A DNA stretch of 12,769 bases. It comes from DATKMS01 sp041497995 (GTDB lineage Bacteria; Desulfobacterota; Binatia; HRBIN30). The notes below the pieces were generated by a model. It saw only the letters and a list, made by a program, of their open reading frames with translations. It did no database searches and had not been told where the DNA came from. Position numbers and translations under genes: made by a program. Where the stretch lies: contig JBGQHM010000186.1 of assembly GCA_041497995.1 (NCBI GenBank), positions 1 to 12,769 of the forward strand. The letters run 5' to 3'. How positions within the stretch are numbered: the stretch's first letter is position 1; each line of letters starts with the position of its first letter. Positions 1-6,363 of the stretch are shown here, one piece after another.

Positions 1-291
1 CTCGTCGGTGTGCCCGATGCGATACAGCGCGTCCGCTATGGCTGCTTTGGCGCGGCAGTTCGGGTCGGTCTTCACCGGGTTTGTCATGAAGCGCTCGAAC
101 GCAGCGACCAGCTCGGGCGTGAGGACGGCAATCTCCGACTCACCGGCGATCTGTGCTGCTTTCGCCACGGCGTGCGAGCTCTTGCCGTTGAGCACCTTGC
201 GCAACTCGGCAAGTGCCGCCGACGACGTTGGATCGTCGCGAAGACGATTGAGTGCGGCGAGGGTGTCTTCGAGCGCGTGCGACTTCGGCAT
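1..291 (-). CDS. HEAT-repeat protein, N-terminal part (runs off the window)
   Basis: The reading frame starts at an ATG 12 nt after the pyrF stop and stays open for 97 codons to the window edge, so the C-terminus is missing. The translation starts MPKSHALEDTLAALNRLRDD and continues as amphipathic Ala/Leu-rich helices. Helical pairs such as AALAELRKVL, HAVAKAAQIAGE and CRAKAAIADALYRIGHTDE look like HEAT or armadillo-type repeats, which usually form protein-binding scaffolds. No catalytic residues or signal peptide are visible. An AGGA overlapping the pyrF stop lies about 9-10 nt ahead of the ATG and may serve as ribosome binding site, suggesting the last position seen in the SDR-MFS-pyrF operon. 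The repeat assignment rests on helical pattern; the partner and role are unknown. Confidence 0.7.
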   Translation of the reverse strand, partial: MPKSHALEDTLAALNRLRDDPTSSAALAELRKVLNGKSSHAVAKAAQIAGESEIAVLTPELVAAFERFMTNPVKTDPNCRAKAAIADALYRIGHTDE

Positions 292-303
292 CGGCGGCGG
301 GTC

Positions 304-1227
304 CTATGCCACAGCCGCCCCGAGGTCGGTGATCGCCGCACCCACGGTGGTATCCACCGCCTTCTCCCACACGGCAGCGCTAGTGGTGTCGGCAGTGCGC
401 GGAAACAGAGCGGCACGGGAAGAGCTCACCACTCCTCCCTCCAACCCGTGTGATCCACGTACCAGTCCGCGGACGGCGTCGGCAGTGCACCCACCTTGGG
501 CGCCGTAGCCGGGGACCAGGAAGAGCGCACGCGGTACGAGGGCGCGGATGCGCTCGGCTTGCTCCGGGTAGGTTGCCCCGACGACGAGGCCGAGCGACGA
601 CCAACCGGTCGCCGGACCGGCCAAGCGTGCCGCTATCTCATTGAGCGAACTGGCAACCGCCTCGTACAGCGGCACGCCGCCGCTGTCCCGGTCCTGGTAG
701 TCGCCCGAGCCAGGATTGCTCGTCTTCACCAATACGAAGACGCCGCGTCCATGTTGCTCCGCCTTGCGGATGTATGGTTCGAGCGTGTCACGTCCCATGT
801 ACGGATTCACCGTGAGCGCATCGACCGGCAACCCGCCGTCTGGATCGAGGTAGGCGCGCGCATAGCCTTCGGCGGTCGAGCCGATGTCGCCGCGCTTGGC
901 GTCGAGCAGGACGAGCAGCCCGCGGGTCCGCGCACCGGCTACGATCGTCTCGAGCACCTGCAGGCCCCGCCAACCGAGTTGCTCGAAGAACGCGATCTGC
1001 GGCTTTACCACCGCGACCTTGCCCGCGATGCGGTCGAGGATCGCCATCAGAAACTCCTCTACGACCTGAGAGGTCTGCGGGTCGCGGAGTGCCATGCTGC
1101 CGCGGCGGAAGAGTGGCGGGAAGGAGCCCAGATGCGGATCGAGTCCGACGCACAGGGGGTGTCTGAGCGCGCGGACACGTGTGGTGAGCGCATCTGCGAA
1201 ATGTCTGCTTGGTTCGGTTTGGTTCAT
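304..1227 (-). CDS. pyrF: orotidine 5'-phosphate decarboxylase (type 2)
   Basis: PyrF decarboxylates OMP to UMP, the last step of de novo pyrimidine synthesis, in the cytoplasm. The 307-residue product has the family features in order: GLDP at 28-31, VKPQIAFFEQLG at 74-85, and the active-site segment LLDAKRGDIGSTAEGYA at 107-123 with the charged Asp-Lys-x-x-Asp array (D109, K111, D114). NPYMGRD and VKTSNPGSGDYQD follow. Length and the DAKRGDIG form fit the longer type 2 subfamily rather than the about 235-residue E. coli type. An in-frame TGA, the MFS stop, sits 12 nt upstream, fixing the ATG as the first available start. No clear Shine-Dalgarno is seen, so translation may depend on coupling to the upstream transporter gene. 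No other pyrimidine gene lies in the window. Confidence 0.96.
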   Translation of the reverse strand: MNQTEPSRHFADALTTRVRALRHPLCVGLDPHLGSFPPLFRRGSMALRDPQTSQVVEEFLMAILDRIAGKVAVVKPQIAFFEQLGWRGLQVLETIVAGARTRGLLVLLDAKRGDIGSTAEGYARAYLDPDGGLPVDALTVNPYMGRDTLEPYIRKAEQHGRGVFVLVKTSNPGSGDYQDRDSGGVPLYEAVASSLNEIAARLAGPATGWSSLGLVVGATYPEQAERIRALVPRALFLVPGYGAQGGCTADAVRGLVRGSHGLEGGVVSSSRAALFPRTADTTSAAVWEKAVDTTVGAAITDLGAAVA

Positions 1228-1239
1228 CGGCGATTCATA

Positions 1240-2844
1240 TCAGAGGTTCGGCTCACCCGCGGCGCGTGCGCGCTCGAGCTTGGTGGATTCGTCGCGAGCC
1301 AGGTGCCGCGCCGCCAGGGCACCGAACAACAATGCCAGAGCGTTGACACTCAATCCACACAGCATCGCGGGGCGCAAGCCGCCGAGGGCAACGCTGAGAC
1401 GGCCGATGGCGTATGGCCCCATCGCGAGCCCTGCGAAGGTCACCATCAGCAGATACGCGGCCGAGGCGATCGCTCGCATGCGTGGCAGGACAAGGTCTTG
1501 GATCGTTGAGACGGCAGGACCCGACCACAACGCTGCACACAGTGACATCGGGAAGTACGCGACAACGGCGAGCGTCGTGTTCTGGGTCGATAGCATGGTG
1601 ATCGCGAACGGGAGTGGCAGCACCGCGGTGAGCATCGCGACGTAGAGACGGCCGTTCAACGTCCGCTGGCGCCAGCGGTCGGCGAGCACGCCACCCAGCA
1701 TGACTCCGATGAGTCCGGCGACCGCGTGGGTGCCGCCCAGCATCAGGCCGGCGTGCGATTCAGGGACACCGTGCACGCGGATGAAGAACGGCGCGGTCCA
1801 GAAGTTCAGCCCATACCCGGCGGCGGCGAGAAAGCCGAAGCAGGCGACGGCGTGACGCAGCGAAGGGGTGCGCAGCATCAACTCGGCACAGACGCGGTCG
1901 CGCCGGCGCAGCGCTTGCGACCACGAGACGGCGGCGTAGAGTCCGATGCCCAACGCGATCCACTGCACCGGCGTGCCGAGGGCCAACGTCAGGAGCGCGG
2001 CACCGGCGGCGATCACGGCGGCGGCAAACAGATTGATGGCGAGCGTCCTCCGACCGGCGCCGACCAACCAGAGGTGAAGGAGTGTGAGCGGCGGCAACAC
2101 CGCCCGCAGCTCGCGACCGAACTGGGCAAACGGATGCGGCTCCGGTGCAGCGAAGATGCCGTCCGCCTGCCCACGCACCGGCTCGCGCAGCGTGCGCGCC
2201 CACAGCGTCAGCAGAAGTCCGGGAACGCCCGCGACAAAGAAGGCCACTTGCCAACCGTGCAATCTAAACGGTGGTGTCGCGCCGGCCCAGGCCGCGTCCC
2301 AGCGTTCGACGATCAACCCGCCAATCCCCAGGCCGAGGCCGGAGCCGATGAAGATCGCGCTCTGGAAGATGGCCAAGACGGTGGCGCGCCGTGTCGACGG
2401 GAAGTAATCGGAGAGGATCGAGAAGGCGGCGGGCGACAGTGTCGCCTCGCCCACGCCGACGCCGATGCGCGCCAGCGCCAACTGCGGAAAGCTGCGGGCG
2501 AGCCCCGACAGCGCGGTCATGGCGCTCCAGAAGGCGAGCCCGATGGAGATCAGGCGGCGCCGGTCCCACACGTCGGCGAGCCGCCCGAGTGGAATGCCGA
2601 AGATGGAATAGAAGATCGCGAACGCGGTGCCGTAGAGGAATCCGATCTGCGCGTCGGACAGGTCGAGGTCGCGCTTGATGCGCTCGGCAAGGATGGAGAG
2701 AATTTGTCGGTCGAGGAAGTTGAAGACGTAGACGACAACCAAGACGCCGAGGACGTACCAGGCGTATGGGCTGCCGGTCGCGTCGCGTACCGGCGGAGGT
2801 TGCGGCGACGCCGGAGCTGCAGCAGGCTCAGCGGGTGCGCTCAT
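1240..2844 (-). CDS. MFS transporter, spinster-like family
   Basis: This 534-residue integral membrane protein is a major facilitator. A Pro/Ala-rich N-terminal tail of about 25 residues leads into TM1 with the spinster-type signature FNFLDRQILS (42-51). The motif-A loop GRLADVWDRRRLI follows TM2, and IGVGVGEATLSPAAFSILSDYFP covers the TM4-5 region. A second motif-A-like loop, GVLADRWRQR, opens the C-terminal half. A hydrophobic insert in the middle (around 270-310) makes it longer than a basic 12-TM MFS. The family moves sugars, lipids or drug-like compounds; the substrate cannot be read from sequence. It starts 35 nt after the SDR stop and ends 12 nt before pyrF, so all are probably co-transcribed. 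The frame stays open upstream through the SDR gene, but the protein-like sequence begins at this ATG. No obvious ribosome binding site precedes it. Confidence 0.9.
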   Translation of the reverse strand: MSAPAEPAAAPASPQPPPVRDATGSPYAWYVLGVLVVVYVFNFLDRQILSILAERIKRDLDLSDAQIGFLYGTAFAIFYSIFGIPLGRLADVWDRRRLISIGLAFWSAMTALSGLARSFPQLALARIGVGVGEATLSPAAFSILSDYFPSTRRATVLAIFQSAIFIGSGLGLGIGGLIVERWDAAWAGATPPFRLHGWQVAFFVAGVPGLLLTLWARTLREPVRGQADGIFAAPEPHPFAQFGRELRAVLPPLTLLHLWLVGAGRRTLAINLFAAAVIAAGAALLTLALGTPVQWIALGIGLYAAVSWSQALRRRDRVCAELMLRTPSLRHAVACFGFLAAAGYGLNFWTAPFFIRVHGVPESHAGLMLGGTHAVAGLIGVMLGGVLADRWRQRTLNGRLYVAMLTAVLPLPFAITMLSTQNTTLAVVAYFPMSLCAALWSGPAVSTIQDLVLPRMRAIASAAYLLMVTFAGLAMGPYAIGRLSVALGGLRPAMLCGLSVNALALLFGALAARHLARDESTKLERARAAGEPNL

Positions 2845-2879
2845 GCAAGGCGGTAGGGGTGGCGCGGTTCGTCCCGGGT

Positions 2880-3659
2880 TCAGTGGAAGAAGTGCCCGCC
2901 GTTGACGTCGAGCGCTTGGCCGGTGATGGCACGCGACAGGTCGGAGGCGAAGAATACTACGGCGTCGGCGATCTCCTCGGAGGTCGGGATGTGGTGCAGC
3001 GCGGCGCGCGAGCTGATGTCGGCGTGCACTTCCTCGTAGGTGCGATTCTGTTGCTTGGCGAGGTAGCGGAAATAGCCGGCGAGCTTGTCGCTCCAGATGT
3101 ATCCGGGCACCACGGAGTTGACCCGAATCTTGTACTTGCCAACTTCCTTCGCGAGGGTCTGCGCGGCACCCATCAGTGCACCCTTGGAAGCGGTATAGGC
3201 CCCCATGCCCGGCTCGATGATGCGCGTGGACATCGAGTTGATGAAGACGATCGACCCGCCGCCCTGTGCCTTCATATGCGGGATGACGAGCTGCGACAGC
3301 TGGATGGAGCCGAAGACGTTGACGTCGAACACCTGGTGCCAGTACTCCATCTTGGCCGCCTCGATCTCCGGCTCGACGCCACCCTTGAAGGCGTTGTTGA
3401 CCAGGATGTCGACGCGCCCGAACTCCGTCATCGCCGCGTCGACGAGCCGTTTGCAATGATCGGCATTGGCGATGTCGGTGGGGACGCTCAGCGCCTTGCG
3501 GCCGAGGGCGCACACGTCCTTCGCCACCGGCTCGAGGTTCTGCGCCGAGCGCGCCGCAAGCACGACGTGCGCGCCCTCACGGGCGCAGGCGACAGAAATA
3601 TCGCGGCCCATACCCGGGCCGATGCCTGAGACGATTGCGACTCGATCTTTGAGCAGCAT
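2880..3659 (-). CDS. short-chain dehydrogenase/reductase (SDR)
   Basis: A classical 259-residue SDR, expected to be a soluble NAD(P)-dependent oxidoreductase. Visible motifs: cofactor-binding SGIGPGMG (11-18), NNA at 88-90 (followed by Phe instead of the usual Gly), structural Asn114, catalytic Ser142, and YTASK giving Tyr155 and Lys159. The post-catalytic stretch VNSVVPGYIWSD follows. It ends in SRAITGQALDVNGGHFFH, the normal SDR C-terminal pattern. Residue 37 region LAARS has a basic residue after the second strand, which often favours NADP(H), but this is only suggestive. The ATG at 3659 is chosen over one 57 nt upstream because a strong GGGGGGAG ribosome binding site lies just before it and the protein starts as SDRs usually do. 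It heads the operon with the MFS transporter and pyrF. The substrate is unknown. Confidence 0.93.
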   Translation of the reverse strand: MLLKDRVAIVSGIGPGMGRDISVACAREGAHVVLAARSAQNLEPVAKDVCALGRKALSVPTDIANADHCKRLVDAAMTEFGRVDILVNNAFKGGVEPEIEAAKMEYWHQVFDVNVFGSIQLSQLVIPHMKAQGGGSIVFINSMSTRIIEPGMGAYTASKGALMGAAQTLAKEVGKYKIRVNSVVPGYIWSDKLAGYFRYLAKQQNRTYEEVHADISSRAALHHIPTSEEIADAVVFFASDLSRAITGQALDVNGGHFFH

Positions 3660-3663
3660 GAAA

Positions 3664-3672
3664 TCTCCCCCC
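3664..3672 (-). promoter_or_regulatory. ribosome binding site of the SDR gene
   Basis: The minus strand reads AGGGGGGAG, ending a few bases before the ATG at 3659. It decides the start in favour of the shorter protein. Confidence 0.7.
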
Positions 3673-3687
3673 TTGTGTGGGCTCGCT

Positions 3688-3716
3688 ACTATCGTGCGGG
3701 TCTGCACCAAGCGCAA
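3688..3716 (-). promoter_or_regulatory. candidate sigma-70-type promoter of the SDR-MFS-pyrF operon
   Basis: On the minus strand, TTGCGC (3716-3711) and GATAGT (3693-3688, 4 of 6 matches to TATAAT) are separated by exactly 17 nt. They lie about 30-55 nt upstream of the SDR start, in the only non-coding gap ahead of the operon. This is a visual match and has not been tested. Confidence 0.4.
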
Positions 3717-3718
3717 GA

Positions 3719-3775
3719 TCAGCCCGGCCCATGCACCGGCGCGGCAATGACCTCCTGCACTTCGACGTGCGTCAT
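3719..3775 (-). pseudogene. 18-codon coupled start, possible remnant of an SRPBCC/START-like gene
   Basis: An ATG overlaps the stop of the GT87 gene in the ATGA arrangement typical of translationally coupled genes. It opens a frame of only 18 codons, MTHVEVQEVIAAPVHGPG, before TGA. The pattern of an alternating strand followed by I-A-A-P resembles the first beta strand of polyketide cyclase/START (SRPBCC) proteins, which often begin with V-x-x-x-I-A-A-P. After the Pro nothing of such a domain remains in any frame I checked, and the SDR promoter region follows. It could be a truncated gene remnant, a very short coupled peptide, or chance. Confidence 0.3.
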
Positions 3776-5034
3776 CGCACCGATCCAGACGGCTCCATGC
3801 TGAGCCGTGGACGCACCCACAACAACACCAGCAGCAGTATCAGCGTCGCGAACGTGGTAACCGACAGCATCTCCAGCGTCCCCGCGAGCCGTTTGCCGAG
3901 AATGCCCGGTGTGGTCAAGCCGGTGAGGACGAAATAGGTGGCAAGCGCCGTAGCGATCACGCGCCGTACGCCGGCCGTCAGATGTCCACGACGCACCAAG
4001 GCGACGAGCAGCATGCACGGGCACAGCAATACGACCAAGTACGCTTTCCACGTCAGCGGACCGAACAACGCGGAGACGATGAAGACGACGCTATACTCGG
4101 CAAGACTCGCCGGCGAGTCCGCTGCTTCACGGCCGCGAAACAGCCAACACGTAGCTACCGTCAGAGCGGCGAGCACGGCCAGCCACGCTGCCCGCACGTG
4201 TGGATCACCCGAGTCCGGGAGCACGTCGAGTACCGGTGCGTTTCCCGGACGCATGCCGTGACCGATGGCGCGGTCGAGCATCGCATAGGCGGATTGATTC
4301 ATCTTCCCCACGCCCCAGCCCACAGCGAGCGCGTGCCGCCAGGCACCGACGTAGTCAACGAACCGCGTCCAGCCGTAGATCAGCGCGGGTGACAGCGAAA
4401 AGGCCGCGGCCGCAGCCGCTGTGGCAGCCGCAATACGCCAGCGACCTCGATACACAAAGTACGGCACGAAGAGGACGGGCCAGACTTTCAAGGCCGCGAC
4501 CAGTCCCAGCAGCGCTCCGGCTCGCAGTTCCCGGGCGCGCGCGTGCCAGTACAGCCCGCCGACCGCGCCCGCGAAGATGACGATGTTGACCTGCAGGTGA
4601 TCGAAGTTGCCGAGGATGAAGCGGTAGCAGAGGATGATGGGCACAAGCACCCCGGGCGCAGCGAGCGACATGCAGCCGGTGGTGGGACGCAGGCGCAACT
4701 CGGCATGATACACGAGGCGGACCAGACTCTTCAACGCCGTCCACAGCAGCACGAAGTTGAGGCCCAGCCAGACACCGCGCGCCAGGTACGGCGTCGGTCG
4801 GGCGAGCAACGCAAGCGGGACACAGAGGAGACTGAAGAACGGCGGCCAGGTGTTCAGACCTGCAGGGCTGTCGCGATAGATGTCCTGACCCGAGAGGGCC
4901 AAGTCGCCTACCAACACATAACCCGCAAAGTCGCCGGGGCGACCAATCCAGCTGATGCTCCCCCCAACGACGACCGCTAGTGCTGCCCACGGTAGCAGCC
5001 GTCGGAGCCCTCGCACGTCTCGCCGTTTGTCCAC
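3772..5034 (-). CDS. GT87/DUF2029 polytopic membrane glycosyltransferase
   Basis: A 420-residue hydrophobic protein with about 10 or more TM segments and the hallmarks of GT87 (DUF2029), GT-C fold enzymes using polyprenyl-phosphate sugars such as mannose on the outer face of the membrane. TM1 is followed by a loop with acidic residues (D35, D44) and GQDIYRD (49-55). Then come NTWPPFFSLLCVPLALL (61-77), the family's W/Y-P-P-x-F pattern, NFDHLQVN (143-150), LKVWPVLFVPYF (182-193) and NQSAY (246-250). The start is a GTG with GAGG about 5 nt upstream; no in-frame ATG lies nearby. It stands alone on the minus strand, divergent from the small gene at 5210. Acceptor and donor cannot be inferred from the sequence. 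Confidence 0.85.
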   Translation of the reverse strand: MDKRRDVRGLRRLLPWAALAVVVGGSISWIGRPGDFAGYVLVGDLALSGQDIYRDSPAGLNTWPPFFSLLCVPLALLARPTPYLARGVWLGLNFVLLWTALKSLVRLVYHAELRLRPTTGCMSLAAPGVLVPIILCYRFILGNFDHLQVNIVIFAGAVGGLYWHARARELRAGALLGLVAALKVWPVLFVPYFVYRGRWRIAAATAAAAAAFSLSPALIYGWTRFVDYVGAWRHALAVGWGVGKMNQSAYAMLDRAIGHGMRPGNAPVLDVLPDSGDPHVRAAWLAVLAALTVATCWLFRGREAADSPASLAEYSVVFIVSALFGPLTWKAYLVVLLCPCMLLVALVRRGHLTAGVRRVIATALATYFVLTGLTTPGILGKRLAGTLEMLSVTTFATLILLLVLLWVRPRLSMEPSGSVR

Positions 5035-5063
5035 CGCGCCTCGATATCGCTCGGAGACCAGGC

Positions 5064-5082
5064 GGGCAAGCGCCCTTGGGCG
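5064..5082 (-). promoter_or_regulatory. mutually exclusive short hairpins in the GT87 leader
   Basis: The leader contains GGGC (5064-5067), GCCC (5072-5075) and GGGC (5078-5081). The middle block can pair with either neighbour, giving two alternative 4-6 bp stems about 30-50 nt before the GTG start. In GC-rich DNA this may be chance. Confidence 0.2.
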
Positions 5083-5107
5083 TGGCGTACCTCACTACGC
5101 ACCCCAG

Positions 5108-5138
5108 TTGACTTCATTCAAGCCTGTATTGAATATGA
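5108..5138. promoter_or_regulatory. AT-rich intergenic patch with TTGACT box and inverted repeat
   Basis: The patch lies between the divergent GT87 gene and the small plus-strand gene. It carries TTGACT (5108-5113) and an inverted repeat, ATTCAA (5116-5121) and TTGAAT (5129-5134), separated by 7 nt. The -10 is poor: GAATAT lies 17 nt after TTGACT on the plus strand. It is clearly less GC-rich than its surroundings, which suits a promoter/operator, but no strand assignment is secure. Confidence 0.35.
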
Positions 5139-5209
5139 GCGCCGTCACGCCTCACGGGAGTCTGGCGGAGGCGTAGCGAATAGGCGTCGCAGACACCAAT
5201 GGGGACGGA

Positions 5210-5476
5210 ATGGCACACTTCGAAGCGACGGTGCGGCTATTGGACGTGATTGCATCCGATCCGCCCGGGGCTCGCCGAGCGATCGAGGAGCGGCTGCGGG
5301 CAGCGGGATTCAGTCGGTGGCAGATCGTTCGCGTCGGTCCGCTAGGCGCCACCACGCGCCGTGTGGAACCGCCGCGGCGCCTGGCGCGCCCTGACGCTAG
5401 CTATCTCGGCGGTGGCCTGCTCGTCGCCGCAGGCGTGGCGTGGACGTTGTGGTTCTTGTGGATCTTGGCGAGCTGA
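5210..5476 (+). CDS. small single-TM membrane protein, function unknown
   Basis: An 88-residue protein I do not recognise. Residues 1-50 look like a small soluble alpha/beta unit: FEATVRLLDVIASD, then the amphipathic helix ARRAIEERLRAAG, then the strand WQIVRVGPL. A basic linker rich in Arg and Pro (49-60) follows. One C-terminal TM helix sits at about 66-86 (YLGGGLLVAAGVAWTLWFLWIL), ending in AS. The positive linker before the helix suggests the N-terminal part stays in the cytoplasm. GGGGACGGA directly ahead of the ATG is an acceptable ribosome binding site. The opposite-strand frames here are poorer. It is divergent from the GT87 gene and converges on the cysteine-rich lipoprotein gene 25 nt away. 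Confidence 0.65.
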   Translation: MAHFEATVRLLDVIASDPPGARRAIEERLRAAGFSRWQIVRVGPLGATTRRVEPPRRLARPDASYLGGGLLVAAGVAWTLWFLWILAS

Positions 5477-5501
5477 GGCCATTCCCTACAACGCCTACTA
5501 C

Positions 5502-5723
5502 CTACTGACACGCATCGAGAAAGCAGTTCCCGCTGCAGCAGTCCGCCCCCACGGAGCACGCGTCGTCGAGTTGCCCGCACGAGGGTGTTGCGGTTCCTCC
5601 AGCAGAGGTCGGGGTTATCGGTCGGGTACCGCCAATGACGAGGTCATCGCCGCCACAGCCAATTGCCGTCACGATCGCCAACAGCGCAGCGAGGGACAGC
5701 GCAAAGATCACTCGGGTCCACAT
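5502..5723 (-). CDS. small cysteine-rich lipoprotein with knottin-like C-terminus
   Basis: A 73-residue exported protein. MWTR plus the hydrophobic segment VIFALSLAALLAIVTAIG is followed by Cys23 and GGDD, resembling a lipoprotein signal peptide; Ala at -3 makes the lipobox slightly non-standard. A Thr/Pro/Gly linker (about 26-48) leads to a 24-residue tail with six cysteines in the order C-x6-C-x5-C-C-x3-C-x4-C, including CCSGNC. This spacing fits the inhibitor cystine knot layout and is one residue from that of omega-conotoxins. I recall CCSGxC segments in surface proteins of deltaproteobacterial relatives but cannot check this here. No clear ribosome binding site precedes the ATG; a palindrome lies 19 nt upstream. 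The function is unknown: a structural surface protein, inhibitor or toxin are all possible. Confidence 0.7.
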   Translation of the reverse strand: MWTRVIFALSLAALLAIVTAIGCGGDDLVIGGTRPITPTSAGGTATPSCGQLDDACSVGADCCSGNCFLDACQ

Positions 5724-5741
5724 ACTGCGGCTGTAGCTGGT

Positions 5742-5753
5742 TTCGGCGCCGAA
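5742..5753. repeat. 12-bp perfect palindrome upstream of the cysteine-rich lipoprotein
   Basis: TTCGGCGCCGAA is identical to its reverse complement and lies 19 nt before the lipoprotein start. It may be an operator half-site pair or chance in GC-rich DNA. Confidence 0.3.
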
Positions 5754-5841
5754 CGGAAGTCAGTGCGCGGCGGGCTGTGGAGCACCGCTGCATAGGCCGC
5801 GCCCCGGCCCAGTCACTCCGTTCTCCGAATTGCGGGCGGCG

Positions 5842-6363
5842 TCACCCGCGTCGGCCGCGGAGCGCCGGCAGGAGCTGCTGCAGTTGGCGGAACGTGAGTG
5901 CGCACCAGATGATGACCGGAGCGCCAACGAACGCGATCAGTCCGAGAAACGTCCCGACGACATCAGTGAACGGATTCTTGTAGAAGACCAACAGTGGGAA
6001 CAGCGCGACGATGAGCGCGTCAACGAGGAAGCACAGTGCGGCGCCTGCGCAGAGCACTACGCCGCGCCGACGTAGCGTGAGACCAGGCGTGGCCACCAGC
6101 AACGCCAACGCCGGGACGATGCCGATGGCCAACGCGTCGAACTGGATCGCCGCACGCACCTGGTTGACCCCGTGCACCCAGACGGGCCCGCCGTGACTCT
6201 CGGGATTGGCTTCAAGAACCCATCCGTGTAATGGAGGACCGATCGCGCTGGCACAGGCGAGCAGCGCATCAATGTACCAGCGCGAGGCGTCGAGGGCGTT
6301 CCAGAGAATGAGCAACAGGGCAAAGACAACGAGAAAGGTGGCCAGAAAGCGCACCTTGTTCAT
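5842..6363 (-). CDS. four-TM membrane protein coupled to the exosortase (XrtH-associated type)
   Basis: A 173-residue integral membrane protein. TM segments lie at about 5-22, 75-92, 101-124 and 134-156. A region between the first two (about 25-74) contains WVHGVNQVRAAIQFDAL and is probably outside the membrane. The tail ends in a basic RGRRG. Its ATG overlaps the exosortase stop as ATGA (4 nt), so the two are almost certainly translated together and probably act together. I recall that exosortase H genes often have a small membrane protein beside them, annotated as exosortase H-associated membrane protein; the assignment here rests on position, size and topology. No catalytic motif is recognisable. 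It is the last gene of the DHH-exosortase unit. Confidence 0.75.
   Translation of the reverse strand: MNKVRFLATFLVVFALLLILWNALDASRWYIDALLACASAIGPPLHGWVLEANPESHGGPVWVHGVNQVRAAIQFDALAIGIVPALALLVATPGLTLRRRGVVLCAGAALCFLVDALIVALFPLLVFYKNPFTDVVGTFLGLIAFVGAPVIIWCALTFRQLQQLLPALRGRRG

Noticed and set aside
496..1509. Long plus-strand ORF (337 residues) opposite pyrF and the transporter end
   Set aside because: It lies antisense to well-supported genes, is Arg/Glu-rich with no motif, and is the sort of open frame expected in GC-rich DNA.
1726..2856. Plus-strand ORF of 376 residues opposite the transporter
   Set aside because: Highly charged, repetitive composition with no hydrophobic core; a mirror of the MFS coding frame.
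1240..3513. A single 757-residue minus-strand protein spanning the transporter and SDR region
   Set aside because: The part upstream of 2844 is an out-of-frame reading of the SDR gene, with Arg-rich, non-domain sequence. The SDR motifs are all in another frame, and transporter-like sequence begins only at 2844.
2766..3629. Plus-strand ORF of 287 residues opposite the SDR gene
   Set aside because: Antisense to a gene with full catalytic motifs; the sequence is Val/Asp/His-rich and matches no fold pattern.
5795..5809. GGCCG/CGGCC hairpin as a terminator of the exosortase operon
   Set aside because: Only a 5-bp stem and no T-run on the minus strand; easily chance in GC-rich DNA.
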